DNA from: Bacteroidales bacterium
Lineage (GTDB): Bacteria; Bacteroidota; Bacteroidia; Bacteroidales; VadinHA17
Length of the DNA stretch: 29,302 nucleotides
Assembly: GCA_012514255.1 (NCBI GenBank)
Contig: JAAZAP010000256.1
Span: forward strand, 1 to 29,302
Direction of reading: 5' to 3'
Part shown: in pieces, positions 17,527 to 24,591 of the stretch
How the letters are laid out: every line of letters starts with the position of its first letter
Numbering within the stretch: position 1 is the stretch's first letter
Program-made: the position numbers and the translations under genes
The notes under the pieces: model-generated
Seen by the model: the letters and a program-made list of their open reading frames with translations, nothing else
Told to the model about the DNA's origin: nothing
Databases searched by the model: none

Positions 17527-18726
17527 ATGAAAAAACGCAGGTACATTTCAGGCAGGTCACTCATTTTTATTGTGTTGTATGGACTTCTGATATGCCAGGC
17601 CTGCAGGACCGGCACCAGGCCGAAGGCAGAGACTGTCACGGTGGATGATCAGTTCAGGTCAGTATTCTATTCTGATTCAGGAGGAATTACCGGTGCCGAC
17701 GGACTTTTTTCCTTCACGTTGCCAGATGGTTCCTCACTTTTCCTGCTGGGTGATTGTTTCCTGGGAGTGATAAAAGACGGTGCACGTGATCTCACGACTC
17801 CCATGCTGCGTAACGCCTTCAATCTTATTAATAAGGATGAGATTGGCACAAGAGCAATTTTCAGGGGGACGATTGATGCTCCGCAGACGCTAATGGAACC
17901 CGTAAATGAGCCGGGCGATTCCACATACCGATGGTACTGGCCGGGCCACGGCTTCGTGAGAAATGACACAATTTATGTATTTGCCCTCAGCCTGGTGAAT
18001 GACACTTCCGTGGTAATAAATATCGGGCTTCCCGATGGAGCAGATGACAAGACAACTGATATGGCTGAGACAATATTCTCATTCAGGATATCTAACATTG
18101 ACCTGTTATCGTTCAGTTATCCTGATTTCAGGCTTCTTGAGACGCACAGGGTGGAGATTGATTACCCGGTCAATCAGATCGATTTCGGCAACTGCGTCAT
18201 GATCGATGAAGGGTACGTTTATATTTACGGAACGAAGAACCTTCCTGGCAAAGCTGAAATCTATGCGGCACGTGTACCGTTTGACAGCAGGGTCCTTTAC
18301 CGGGACTGGGAGTACTCCACGGGTGATGGTTGGGAGAAGGATATCAGCAGGTCAGTGTCCCTAGATATTAACATTTCGGTCTCTGAGCAATTCAGCATCT
18401 TCAGGTACGGGGAAAAATATATCCTCCTTACTCAGGAAAGGGCAGGCTCTGATATCTATACCTATATTTCTGATTATCCTGACAGGGACTTTCATAACAG
18501 GAAGTTCATTTATCATACACCCGAGCCTGAGGCTGACACAAACAAACGGGTCTTTACATACAACGCCCTTGCTCACAGGCAGTACATTGTAAACAACAGG
18601 TTACTGGTGACATACTGCGTGAATTCCTTAAACCCATGGGATATCTTTGAAGATGTGGAAAAATACCGGGCACGCTTCATCAGGGTGCCAATGAAGCTGA
18701 TATTAAGAGAGGAAGCCATGAAATAG
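17527..18726 (+). CDS. DUF5005/DUF4185-like beta-propeller lipoprotein, third copy
   Basis: This is a 399-residue lipoprotein with the lipobox ICQAC (Cys26). It is a paralogue of the products at 11877 and 16283, with GGITGADGLFSFTLPDG, SLFLLGDCFLGVIKDG, YWPGHGFVRNDTIYVFALS, DFGNCVM and the C-terminal FTYNALAHRQYIVNNRLL followed by YRARFIRVP. The aspartate in the GD block and the WPGHGF/WPEHAV motif recur in the copies and are plausible active-site or sugar-contact positions. It is the last clear PUL enzyme on this strand. Downstream comes a 780-base region of decayed sequence rather than another enzyme. The function is inferred from family and context. Confidence 0.78.
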   Translation: MKKRRYISGRSLIFIVLYGLLICQACRTGTRPKAETVTVDDQFRSVFYSDSGGITGADGLFSFTLPDGSSLFLLGDCFLGVIKDGARDLTTPMLRNAFNLINKDEIGTRAIFRGTIDAPQTLMEPVNEPGDSTYRWYWPGHGFVRNDTIYVFALSLVNDTSVVINIGLPDGADDKTTDMAETIFSFRISNIDLLSFSYPDFRLLETHRVEIDYPVNQIDFGNCVMIDEGYVYIYGTKNLPGKAEIYAARVPFDSRVLYRDWEYSTGDGWEKDISRSVSLDINISVSEQFSIFRYGEKYILLTQERAGSDIYTYISDYPDRDFHNRKFIYHTPEPEADTNKRVFTYNALAHRQYIVNNRLLVTYCVNSLNPWDIFEDVEKYRARFIRVPMKLILREEAMK

Positions 18727-18911
18727 AGCTGCAAATCACCACGGCTGCAGAAGTACAGAAATATTTTCCGGATGATGGAAGTACTGTCGGTTATAATGAG
18801 TACAAGGAGTGTTTGAAAGGTATGACCGAGCCCATTGCTGATCATATGGGAGCAATTATATCAATGGAACACAAGGATAGCTTGATGATAACAACAATAA
18901 CAAAGAAATAA
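18727..18911 (+). other. Gene-poor stretch with an open frame lacking a clear start
   Basis: Between the third propeller gene and the FISUMP remnant there is no convincing gene. One frame stays open through this stretch to a TAA at 18909-18911, encoding among others AEVQKYFPDDGSTVGYNEYK. It opens within the end of the preceding gene in another frame. The only ATGs in it are late, for example 18822, which would give 29 residues. It reads like coding sequence rather than random DNA, so it may be the tail of a lost gene. I do not recognise it. Confidence 0.3.
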
Positions 18912-18960
18912 TTAAATCCCTGAGCAGAATGGTGATGAAGCGGATACAGATGCAGACACT

Positions 18961-19343
18961 CAGTACTCTTCGGGAGGCCCGGTAACAGATGTTGATGGCA
19001 ATGTACCCGACGGTCCAAATCGGAGATCAGGTCTGGATAGCATGTACCGTATTCTTCTGAATAGACAGCACTGATAGACTTCCTGGGAGGGGAAAAAGCG
19101 GCTTATACTATACTTTCGTAAACTGCCGCCGACACATACGGATTCAATGCGACTCCCGCAGGAGCATTATGCGGGTGGGGATTTATTCCCGGCTCATGAG
19201 TCTATTGGTCAGCAACAGCAGGCGGAGAAAATGGTGCCAGGGTCCCCTATGCAGTTCTGGTCTCATTTTGGGTCGACAGAATAATAGTTTCATCGGAGCC
19301 TCAATCCTCTGGTTTTGGTGTTCGTTGCCTGAAAGACAAGTAG
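18961..19343 (+). pseudogene. Decayed FISUMP-family (Fibrobacter succinogenes paralogous domain) gene
   Basis: Pieces of the FISUMP lipoprotein domain appear in order but in different frames. First comes VTDVDGNV from about 18985. Then TVQIGDQVW follows from about 19010, frame-shifted. From 19077 a third frame gives DFLGGEKAAYTILS, a stop, TYGFNATPAGALCGWGFIPGS, another stop at 19197, VYWSATAGGENGARVPYAV and the typical FISUMP ending GFGVRCLKDK before TAG 19341-19343. The normal domain has about 100 residues between the QVW and LGG motifs; only about 13 codons remain here, so an internal deletion has occurred as well. Two frameshifts and two stops make it a clear pseudogene. FISUMP proteins are surface lipoproteins of poorly known role. 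No start codon could be placed. Confidence 0.75.
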
Positions 19344-19381
19344 ACTGGAGGTAAATTGCCGGGGTAAAAAAAACTTTCGGG

Positions 19382-19446
19382 GACAAAGAGACACAACTTT
19401 GGGACGATTAGCAAAACGTCCCTCGCCGCGGTGACAGAACTTTGTC
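19382..19446 (+). other. Nested inverted repeats upstream of the M29-like gene
   Basis: GACAAAG (19382-19388) pairs with CTTTGTC (19440-19446) and encloses a second perfect stem, GGGACG (19401-19406) with CGTCCC (19417-19422). Within the outer arm TGACA/TGTCA can also pair locally. No U-tract follows. It could be a leader RNA structure for the gene at 19510 or a protein-binding site. I found no matching -33/-7 pair nearby. Confidence 0.3.
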
Positions 19447-19509
19447 ATGAAATACAGACGAAGCATTTCGGATCAAATATAATTTTTCAGACAATTAAAA
19501 CTCCCGACG

Positions 19510-20715
19510 ATGAAAAAAACAGTGATCTTAATTACCGCCTTTCTTGTAATGTTGCCCGGCCTTATTGTAAAGGCGCAGGTAACCACTGACAAGGCCAAAT
19601 CTGACGAAACAGAACTGCTTGCACAAAAGATTGTCAACCAATGCGCCAACATAAAAGAAGGCGAATTCGTCCTTATTGAGGGCGGAGTACGTGAACTGGA
19701 ACTGCTTGAAGACATCACCATCAATGTGGCAAAGAAGGGGGCACACCCTCTTTTGTTAATCGGCAGCGACAGAATGACCAGGAATTACTATACTGAAGTG
19801 CCTGAAATTTATGACTCAATGCCTCCGGAACTTGCCTTAAAGATTTATGGTTTCATTGATGCATCCATAGGCATTGCATACAATGAAGATCCGGATCTGC
19901 TTGCAGATATACCTGCCAAACGCTTTGCGGTGATAAACCAGGCAGCCGCACCGGCAACTGACCTGTTTGTCAGCCGAAAAATAAAGCAGGTAGGTATCGG
20001 CAACGGCCTTTACCCAACGGAGGCCAGGGCAAAACAATTCGGAATAACATTCAAGGAACTGTCAGACATTTTCTGGAAAGGAATGAATGTTGATTACAAG
20101 GTGCTGGAGGCCACAGGAAATGAGATGAAGAAAGTATTTGAAGCCGGCAATGAAGTTCATATTACCAATCCCAATGGGACCGACTTTAAAGTAAATATTT
20201 CGGGCAGGAAGATCATCGTTCTTGACGGAATAATGTCAGACGAGGACCTCAAAGAGGGTTTTACCGGCGCACAGGTTTATCTTCCTGCCGGGGAGGTTGT
20301 CCTGACGCCTGTCCCCGGTACCGCTGAGGGGAAAATAGTTGTTGCCTCTGACTTCGGATCAGGAGTTGAGGCGAAGGATATTATTCTCGTCTTTCAGAAA
20401 GGGAAGATAGTCTCTATGACAGCGAAGTCAGGGATTGAACGACTTAAGGAACTATATGATGCATTTGCCGAAGGAAAAGATGAATTTTCTTTCATTGATA
20501 TCGGGACTAATCCAAATGTGACCATCATACCCGGCAGCAAGCTTGCTTGCTGGATGCCTGCCGGGATGATTACAATTGGAATCGGAAATAACCTCTTTGC
20601 AGGCGGGGAAAACAAGTCCACCTTTGGATATAATTTTCATATTCCCGGCAGCACCCTGACCGTTGACGGCAAGGTGCTGGTGGATGGTGGCACTCTCGTA
20701 CCAGTAACAAAATGA
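19510..20715 (+). CDS. Secreted M29-family aminopeptidase-like protein, some metal ligands apparently missing
   Basis: The 401-residue product has a signal peptide (MKKTVILITAFL... ending VKAQ). The mature part resembles M29 (thermophilic metalloprotease, aminopeptidase T/AmpS type) enzymes, with ANIKEGEFVLIEGG near the N-terminus, VHITNPNGTDFKVNISGR in the middle, and the ligand-bearing LPAGEVVLTPVPGTAEG. From memory of the family, the C-terminal motifs normally read H-x-ALG and then GG-x-x-x-S-x-LH-x-D. Here they read ITIGIGNNLFAGGENKSTFG followed by YNFHIPG, so two His and one Asp ligand seem replaced. M29 enzymes are usually cytoplasmic, so the signal peptide is also unusual. It may be inactive, bind substrate without cleaving it, or use a different metal site. 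The gene stands apart from the PUL after the decayed region. Confidence 0.75.
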   Translation: MKKTVILITAFLVMLPGLIVKAQVTTDKAKSDETELLAQKIVNQCANIKEGEFVLIEGGVRELELLEDITINVAKKGAHPLLLIGSDRMTRNYYTEVPEIYDSMPPELALKIYGFIDASIGIAYNEDPDLLADIPAKRFAVINQAAAPATDLFVSRKIKQVGIGNGLYPTEARAKQFGITFKELSDIFWKGMNVDYKVLEATGNEMKKVFEAGNEVHITNPNGTDFKVNISGRKIIVLDGIMSDEDLKEGFTGAQVYLPAGEVVLTPVPGTAEGKIVVASDFGSGVEAKDIILVFQKGKIVSMTAKSGIERLKELYDAFAEGKDEFSFIDIGTNPNVTIIPGSKLACWMPAGMITIGIGNNLFAGGENKSTFGYNFHIPGSTLTVDGKVLVDGGTLVPVTK

Positions 20716-20750
20716 GCTCGGTATAACTTAATAATTAAAATATTAAGCCA

Positions 20751-21632
20751 TTGAAAACCAAGATCTTTATACAGATTATTGCGGTCATTTTGTTCGTGGC
20801 TCTCCTGCCGGGAAATGCCCAGGAACTTCTGACCGACGGTGGTTTTGATACCACAACTGAAATCCCACTTGTCACGGGTGACCCATCACCCGATAACGCC
20901 TGGTACCTGTATCAGTCGCCTTACGTGACTGCTTCAGCGTACATTGAGAGCGGAATCTGCGTCTACAATATCCCAGCAGACGGATACCCGGGTGACTACA
21001 CGGGGGACATCCAGCTGATACAGTCAGGATTCATCCTGCAGCAAAATCATATGTATCGTCTTTCCTATGATGTCAGGGCTGATGCTGAGCGCGACTACGG
21101 TTTGTTTCTTGGAGAGGCGGGAGGAAACTGGAACAGTCTCATCGGGTATGACAAGTATGACCAACATGCCACAACAGAGTGGCAGACGGTTGTTATCGAC
21201 TTCAAAACGCCACTGATTTTCCCGTATCATAAACTCATCTTTGAGCTTGGTGCCTTTGCCGTAACCACCTACTTTGACAACATATCACTGACAGATCTTG
21301 GTCCATACACACCTTCAATCGGTATCCTCGGGACTTCACTGAGCGGCTGGGACACTGATGTTGATATGCAGACAGCCGATGGAATTCATTATACTCTACA
21401 GCAATACCTTGCTGCCGGAATGGTGAAATTCAGACAGGATGATACCTGGCTTGTCAACTGGGGAGGAACTGAATTCCCATCAGGCACGGGTTCAAGTTAC
21501 GGACCCAACATTATGGTAACCAACCCGGGAACCTATGATATCACTTTTAACAGGGAAACTGCAGAGTATTCATTCACCTGTATTGACAACTGCTCTGCCT
21601 TCGTGGGCATTGCCGGGATGGTGGTGGGATGA
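20751..21632 (+). CDS. 5' part of a frameshifted secreted carbohydrate-binding protein
   Basis: A TTG at 20751 starts a clear signal peptide (MKTKIFIQIIAVILFVALLP, cleavage after NAQ). An in-frame TAA lies shortly upstream and no early ATG exists. Residues about 25-185 look like a CBM4/9-type carbohydrate-binding jelly roll (ELLTDGGFDTTTEIPL at the start, FELGAFAVTTYFDNISLTDL at the end). Residues about 190-275 are a SusE/SusF-type repeat (GWDTDVDMQTADGIHYTL, VKFRQDDTWLVNWGG). The frame then stops at 21630-21632, in the first residues of a second copy of this repeat, which continues in another frame. The intact protein would be about 640 residues. It is probably a secreted or surface glycan-binding protein. 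Confidence 0.75.
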   Translation: MKTKIFIQIIAVILFVALLPGNAQELLTDGGFDTTTEIPLVTGDPSPDNAWYLYQSPYVTASAYIESGICVYNIPADGYPGDYTGDIQLIQSGFILQQNHMYRLSYDVRADAERDYGLFLGEAGGNWNSLIGYDKYDQHATTEWQTVVIDFKTPLIFPYHKLIFELGAFAVTTYFDNISLTDLGPYTPSIGILGTSLSGWDTDVDMQTADGIHYTLQQYLAAGMVKFRQDDTWLVNWGGTEFPSGTGSSYGPNIMVTNPGTYDITFNRETAEYSFTCIDNCSAFVGIAGMVVG

Positions 21633-22701
21633 CATTGATATGACAACCACCGACGGAATCACATATACCCTTACCGGTTATCCATTCAACCAGGGGGAAG
21701 TTAAATTCAGGATGGATAATGGATGGGAAATAAATTGGGGGAATTATGAATTCCCTGCAGGCTACGGTTACCAGGACGGGCCCAACATCCCGGTTCCAGC
21801 GGGGACCTATACTGTAACATTTAACAGGTTGACAGGAGAATATGCTTTCACGGCAACATCATGCCCGGTTCCGGGGATAATATGTCCTTCCTCCATCTAT
21901 GCATCAACTGATCCGGGCCTTTGCGGAGCCTATATCTATTACCCCGACGTAATACCTGCTCCGAATTGCGGCGGTGAGGGCGTAACGGTGACCCAGACCG
22001 AGGGCCAGCCCTCCGGTTCCTTCTTCCCGACGGGAACGACGACAAATACATTTGTCCTGACAAATGCTGAAGGCGCTACGGCAACATGCAGTTTTGACGT
22101 ATATGTCTGGGACGGTGAAGCACCGGTTGTGTCAGGCCTGAAGGAGAACTATGATCCATTATGGCCGCCTGACCACAAGATGGTACAGGTTCCGCTGGAA
22201 TACTCAGTCCTCGACAATTGCGGCAGCACCGAATGTCAGCTTTATGTTTACAGTAACGAGCCGGACGACGGAACAGGAGACGGAGACACGGCTCCTGACT
22301 GGGAAATCATTGACGCACATACTGTCATGCTGAGGGCCGAAAGATCCGGCACCGGAAACGGAAGGGAATATCATATTATCATCGAATGCCGTGACATGTC
22401 ATGGAATTATTCATACAATGAGATCATTGTCATGGTCCCGCATGACATGAACGGGATAGCGCCTTTCATGACCTATATCTGGCCAAACCCGACTGAATAT
22501 GACTTTTACCTGCAGGTGGAATCAGATTCTGATAATCCCATACAGGTATCGGTTACCAATGCAACAGGAAGGGTGCTCTCAAAATACCTGATAAGTAATA
22601 ACGAGACTATCAGTTTTGGCAGTAACCTGATGCCGGGAACCTATTTCGTAAACGTGAAACAGGGCAGTTACTCTGAAACAATCATGGTGTTCAAGCAGTG
22701 A
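21535..22701 (+). CDS. 3' part of the frameshifted secreted protein: SusE/F-type repeat, HYR domain, T9SS tail
   Basis: The open frame begins at ATG 21535 but its meaningful sequence starts about 21622, where it takes over from the upstream fragment. The second SusE/SusF-type repeat (DDIDMTTTDGITYTLTGY, VKFRMDNGWEINWGNYEFP) is followed by an HYR domain (CPSSIYASTDPGLCGAYIYY to TCSFDVYVWDGEAPVV). A cysteine-containing domain of the LWPPDHKMVQV type follows, with SNEPDDGTGDGDTAPDW and LRAERSGTGNGREYHI. A T9SS type A sorting domain ends it (YIWPNPTEYDFYLQV, then LMPGTYFVNVKQG). With the 5' part this makes one gene with a frame break near 21621. It is followed by a strong terminator. Confidence 0.72.
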   Translation: MISLLTGKLQSIHSPVLTTALPSWALPGWWWDDIDMTTTDGITYTLTGYPFNQGEVKFRMDNGWEINWGNYEFPAGYGYQDGPNIPVPAGTYTVTFNRLTGEYAFTATSCPVPGIICPSSIYASTDPGLCGAYIYYPDVIPAPNCGGEGVTVTQTEGQPSGSFFPTGTTTNTFVLTNAEGATATCSFDVYVWDGEAPVVSGLKENYDPLWPPDHKMVQVPLEYSVLDNCGSTECQLYVYSNEPDDGTGDGDTAPDWEIIDAHTVMLRAERSGTGNGREYHIIIECRDMSWNYSYNEIIVMVPHDMNGIAPFMTYIWPNPTEYDFYLQVESDSDNPIQVSVTNATGRVLSKYLISNNETISFGSNLMPGTYFVNVKQGSYSETIMVFKQ

Positions 22702-22743
22702 TTGTTGCTTTGATATTTTGCCTGTTCAGTTAGTCGTGAGGAT

Positions 22744-22778
22744 AAGATCCTGCAAATCGGATGTTTGCAGGATCTTTT
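22744..22778 (+). terminator. Strong intrinsic terminator between convergent genes
   Basis: AAGATCCTGCAAA (22744-22756) pairs perfectly over 13 bases with TTTGCAGGATCTT (22764-22776), with a 7-base loop and trailing T residues. It ends the plus-strand genes. The minus-strand radical SAM gene stops at 22782, so the hairpin may serve both directions, though the U-run is weaker on the minus strand. Confidence 0.85.
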
Positions 22779-22781
22779 CAT

Positions 22782-24425
22782 TCAGCGCCATGATTCCTCC
22801 TGGAGCACCCTGAGGTTTTCCCGGAAGACTCCGCAAATCTCATTGTGTCTTTTGGCCGATTCCAGAGCTATTTTATCAATTCTTTCCTGCCCCTCTGAAG
22901 GGGACCAGCCTGACTCGTAAAAGTCGAACAATCCGGACAGAGTTTCTGCGAGGAAAAGATTTCCCTGAGCAAGAGTCTCCAGGTAAACAGATTTTTGTCT
23001 CTCTACAATTTCATTTAGTTTTCCGAAATGATCCCAGACTGCAAGGTAATTCCTCACCCATTTTGCAAGATTCACGGCGCCTTCGCGGCCCCATAGCCAC
23101 TCAGCAAAGCAATCTGAAACTGCCTCCCAGCAGGCGTTAAGGGCCAGGGTCCGGAAATTATAATCGAATTTCCCGGGCCGGCCAAGGAGCCGGCCGGCTT
23201 TCCTTAATTCTCTTTCCACACGGGTGCCGAAGTAAGGCATGAGCTTCAGGAAGGTAATGGGCACGTTGCTGTCGCTGCAAATCCCCTCCAGAAAACGCAG
23301 GTTCTCCCTGAGTGATGAAAAAGTTGATTCAGGCTGGAACAAAATATAACCATAATCAAACCCGATTTCGAGTTTCCGGAGTACCTCAACGCCATACCTG
23401 GCAGATTCCACTGTCATCTTTTTGTTATACCTGTTCAGCCCTTCGTTTGTCCCGTCCTCCAATCCGATGAATACCATAAAGAGTCCGTGCCTTTTCATCA
23501 TTGAGAAGGTCTCCGGCTCAATCTCATCAGGTCTGCAGTTCATCTTCCAGATTATCCTGTTCAGAAGGCCCGTCCGCTCAATTTCACTGCAGAACGACTT
23601 CATCCAGAAATTGCCGCCGGCAGTTTTTACCGGATTATCATCATCCTGAAAGAGAAAAATCCTGCATCCGCCATCAGAGTAAAGATGTAACATTTCTTCC
23701 ACAACAGCCTCGGGCCTCCTGATACGCTTAAGGGGCCCGCCTGCCTGCCTGTAATACTCTCCTGTATTGCAGAAGGAACAATTATATGTACAGCCTCTTC
23801 CTGATATTATTGTGGAGTATCGCTTGCCCAGCGCATACTCCCTGAGAGGTCTCCGGTAAGGATATGGGAAACTGTCAAGGTCCTTCTCAGGATCCCGGAG
23901 TGGCGTCCTGAATACCCTTCCATTTTCCCGGTATGCCAGGTTTCTCAGTTTTCTCCAGTCGGAGTCTGTCGTGAAACAATTTACAAGCTCAAGGAATGTG
24001 TATTCACCCTCAAACCTGACTATGGAATCAAGTTCGGGAATAAATCCGAACAGTTCTTCGGGATAGAGGCTGGCATAATGGCCTCCGGCAGTGAAGTGAC
24101 AGTCAACACCACCCTCTCTCAGGTATCTGGCAAGTTCGGTGAATTCACCCAGGCAGGTTTCGAAGATCACCGAGAATCCCACCACGACAGGACTCACTCT
24201 TTTTATGGCTGCCAGGATTTCCTCATTGTCATACCTTATATCGATCATCCGGCAGGTGATTCCGGCTCCAGCCAGCATGGACATAAGATACCCCACCCCC
24301 AGGTTTTCTTCTTCGCCGAAGGCAACTAATAAAACAGGTTTCAAAGAAGGATTCAAACCTTGCTTTCGAGGTTGTTTATTATATTGATCATTCCTCCGAT
24401 CAGTTTTTCTTCCTCCTGAGCGCAT
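22782..24425 (-). CDS. B12-binding-type radical SAM protein
   Basis: The product is up to 547 residues. Residues about 30-150 form a cobalamin-binding-type Rossmann domain (PVLLVAFGEEENLGVGYLMS, then FTAGGHYASLYPEELFGF). The radical SAM core follows, with the 4Fe-4S motif CTYNCSFC (Cys212, Cys216, Cys219) inside SGRGCTYNCSFCNTG. Blocks such as FLFQDDDNP, MNCRPDEI, FIGLEDGTNEGLNRYNKK and GYILFQPESTF are typical of the B12-radical SAM group, which includes methyltransferases. The roughly 150-residue C-terminus (FDYNFRTLALNACWEAV onward) is helical and unassigned. The ATG at 24425 overlaps the small upstream gene by 73 bases. A TTG at 24356-24354 overlaps that gene's stop as TTGA and starts right at the domain (MNPSLKPVLLVAF), so I think it may be the true start. 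Substrate unknown. Confidence 0.85.
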   Translation of the reverse strand: MRSGGRKTDRRNDQYNKQPRKQGLNPSLKPVLLVAFGEEENLGVGYLMSMLAGAGITCRMIDIRYDNEEILAAIKRVSPVVVGFSVIFETCLGEFTELARYLREGGVDCHFTAGGHYASLYPEELFGFIPELDSIVRFEGEYTFLELVNCFTTDSDWRKLRNLAYRENGRVFRTPLRDPEKDLDSFPYPYRRPLREYALGKRYSTIISGRGCTYNCSFCNTGEYYRQAGGPLKRIRRPEAVVEEMLHLYSDGGCRIFLFQDDDNPVKTAGGNFWMKSFCSEIERTGLLNRIIWKMNCRPDEIEPETFSMMKRHGLFMVFIGLEDGTNEGLNRYNKKMTVESARYGVEVLRKLEIGFDYGYILFQPESTFSSLRENLRFLEGICSDSNVPITFLKLMPYFGTRVERELRKAGRLLGRPGKFDYNFRTLALNACWEAVSDCFAEWLWGREGAVNLAKWVRNYLAVWDHFGKLNEIVERQKSVYLETLAQGNLFLAETLSGLFDFYESGWSPSEGQERIDKIALESAKRHNEICGVFRENLRVLQEESWR

Positions 24426-24568
24426 TTTTGAAAATACTCAAGAAACATGGTCGCCAGAGCCTTCCGTTGTGCGGGATTAAGATCCTGCGCAGTGAAATAC
24501 TGAAGAGCGTGCATTGGGAAGGGCCTTGGGTAGGGCCTGATAAATTCCCTGTCATCGAAACTTGTCAT
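24353..24568 (-). CDS. Small 71-residue protein between the TIR-TPR and radical SAM genes
   Basis: The 71-residue product has a proline- and aromatic-rich start (IRPYPRPFPMHALQYF) followed by a predicted amphipathic helix (LNPAQRKALATMFLEYFQKC) and an acidic stretch ending NNLESKV. It has no signal peptide or membrane segment. It begins 23 bases after the TIR-TPR gene and its TGA overlaps a candidate TTG start of the radical SAM gene, so it is probably co-transcribed and may be coupled. I recognise no family. It could be a partner, a carrier or a substrate of the radical SAM enzyme. It has no Gly-Gly leader or Cys/Ser-rich core that would mark a typical peptide precursor. Confidence 0.6.
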   Translation of the reverse strand: MTSFDDREFIRPYPRPFPMHALQYFTAQDLNPAQRKALATMFLEYFQKCAQEEEKLIGGMINIINNLESKV

Positions 24569-24591
24569 GACTTGATAGTTTAAAGTTAATA

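Noticed and set aside
19169..19354. 61-residue plus-strand reading frame
   Set aside because: It is out of frame with the FISUMP remnant, whose motifs are read in another frame over the same bases.
24353..24568. Small protein as a classical RiPP precursor
   Set aside because: No Gly-Gly cleavage site, no Cys/Ser/Thr-rich core and no transporter or peptidase gene nearby. Kept only as an unknown small protein.
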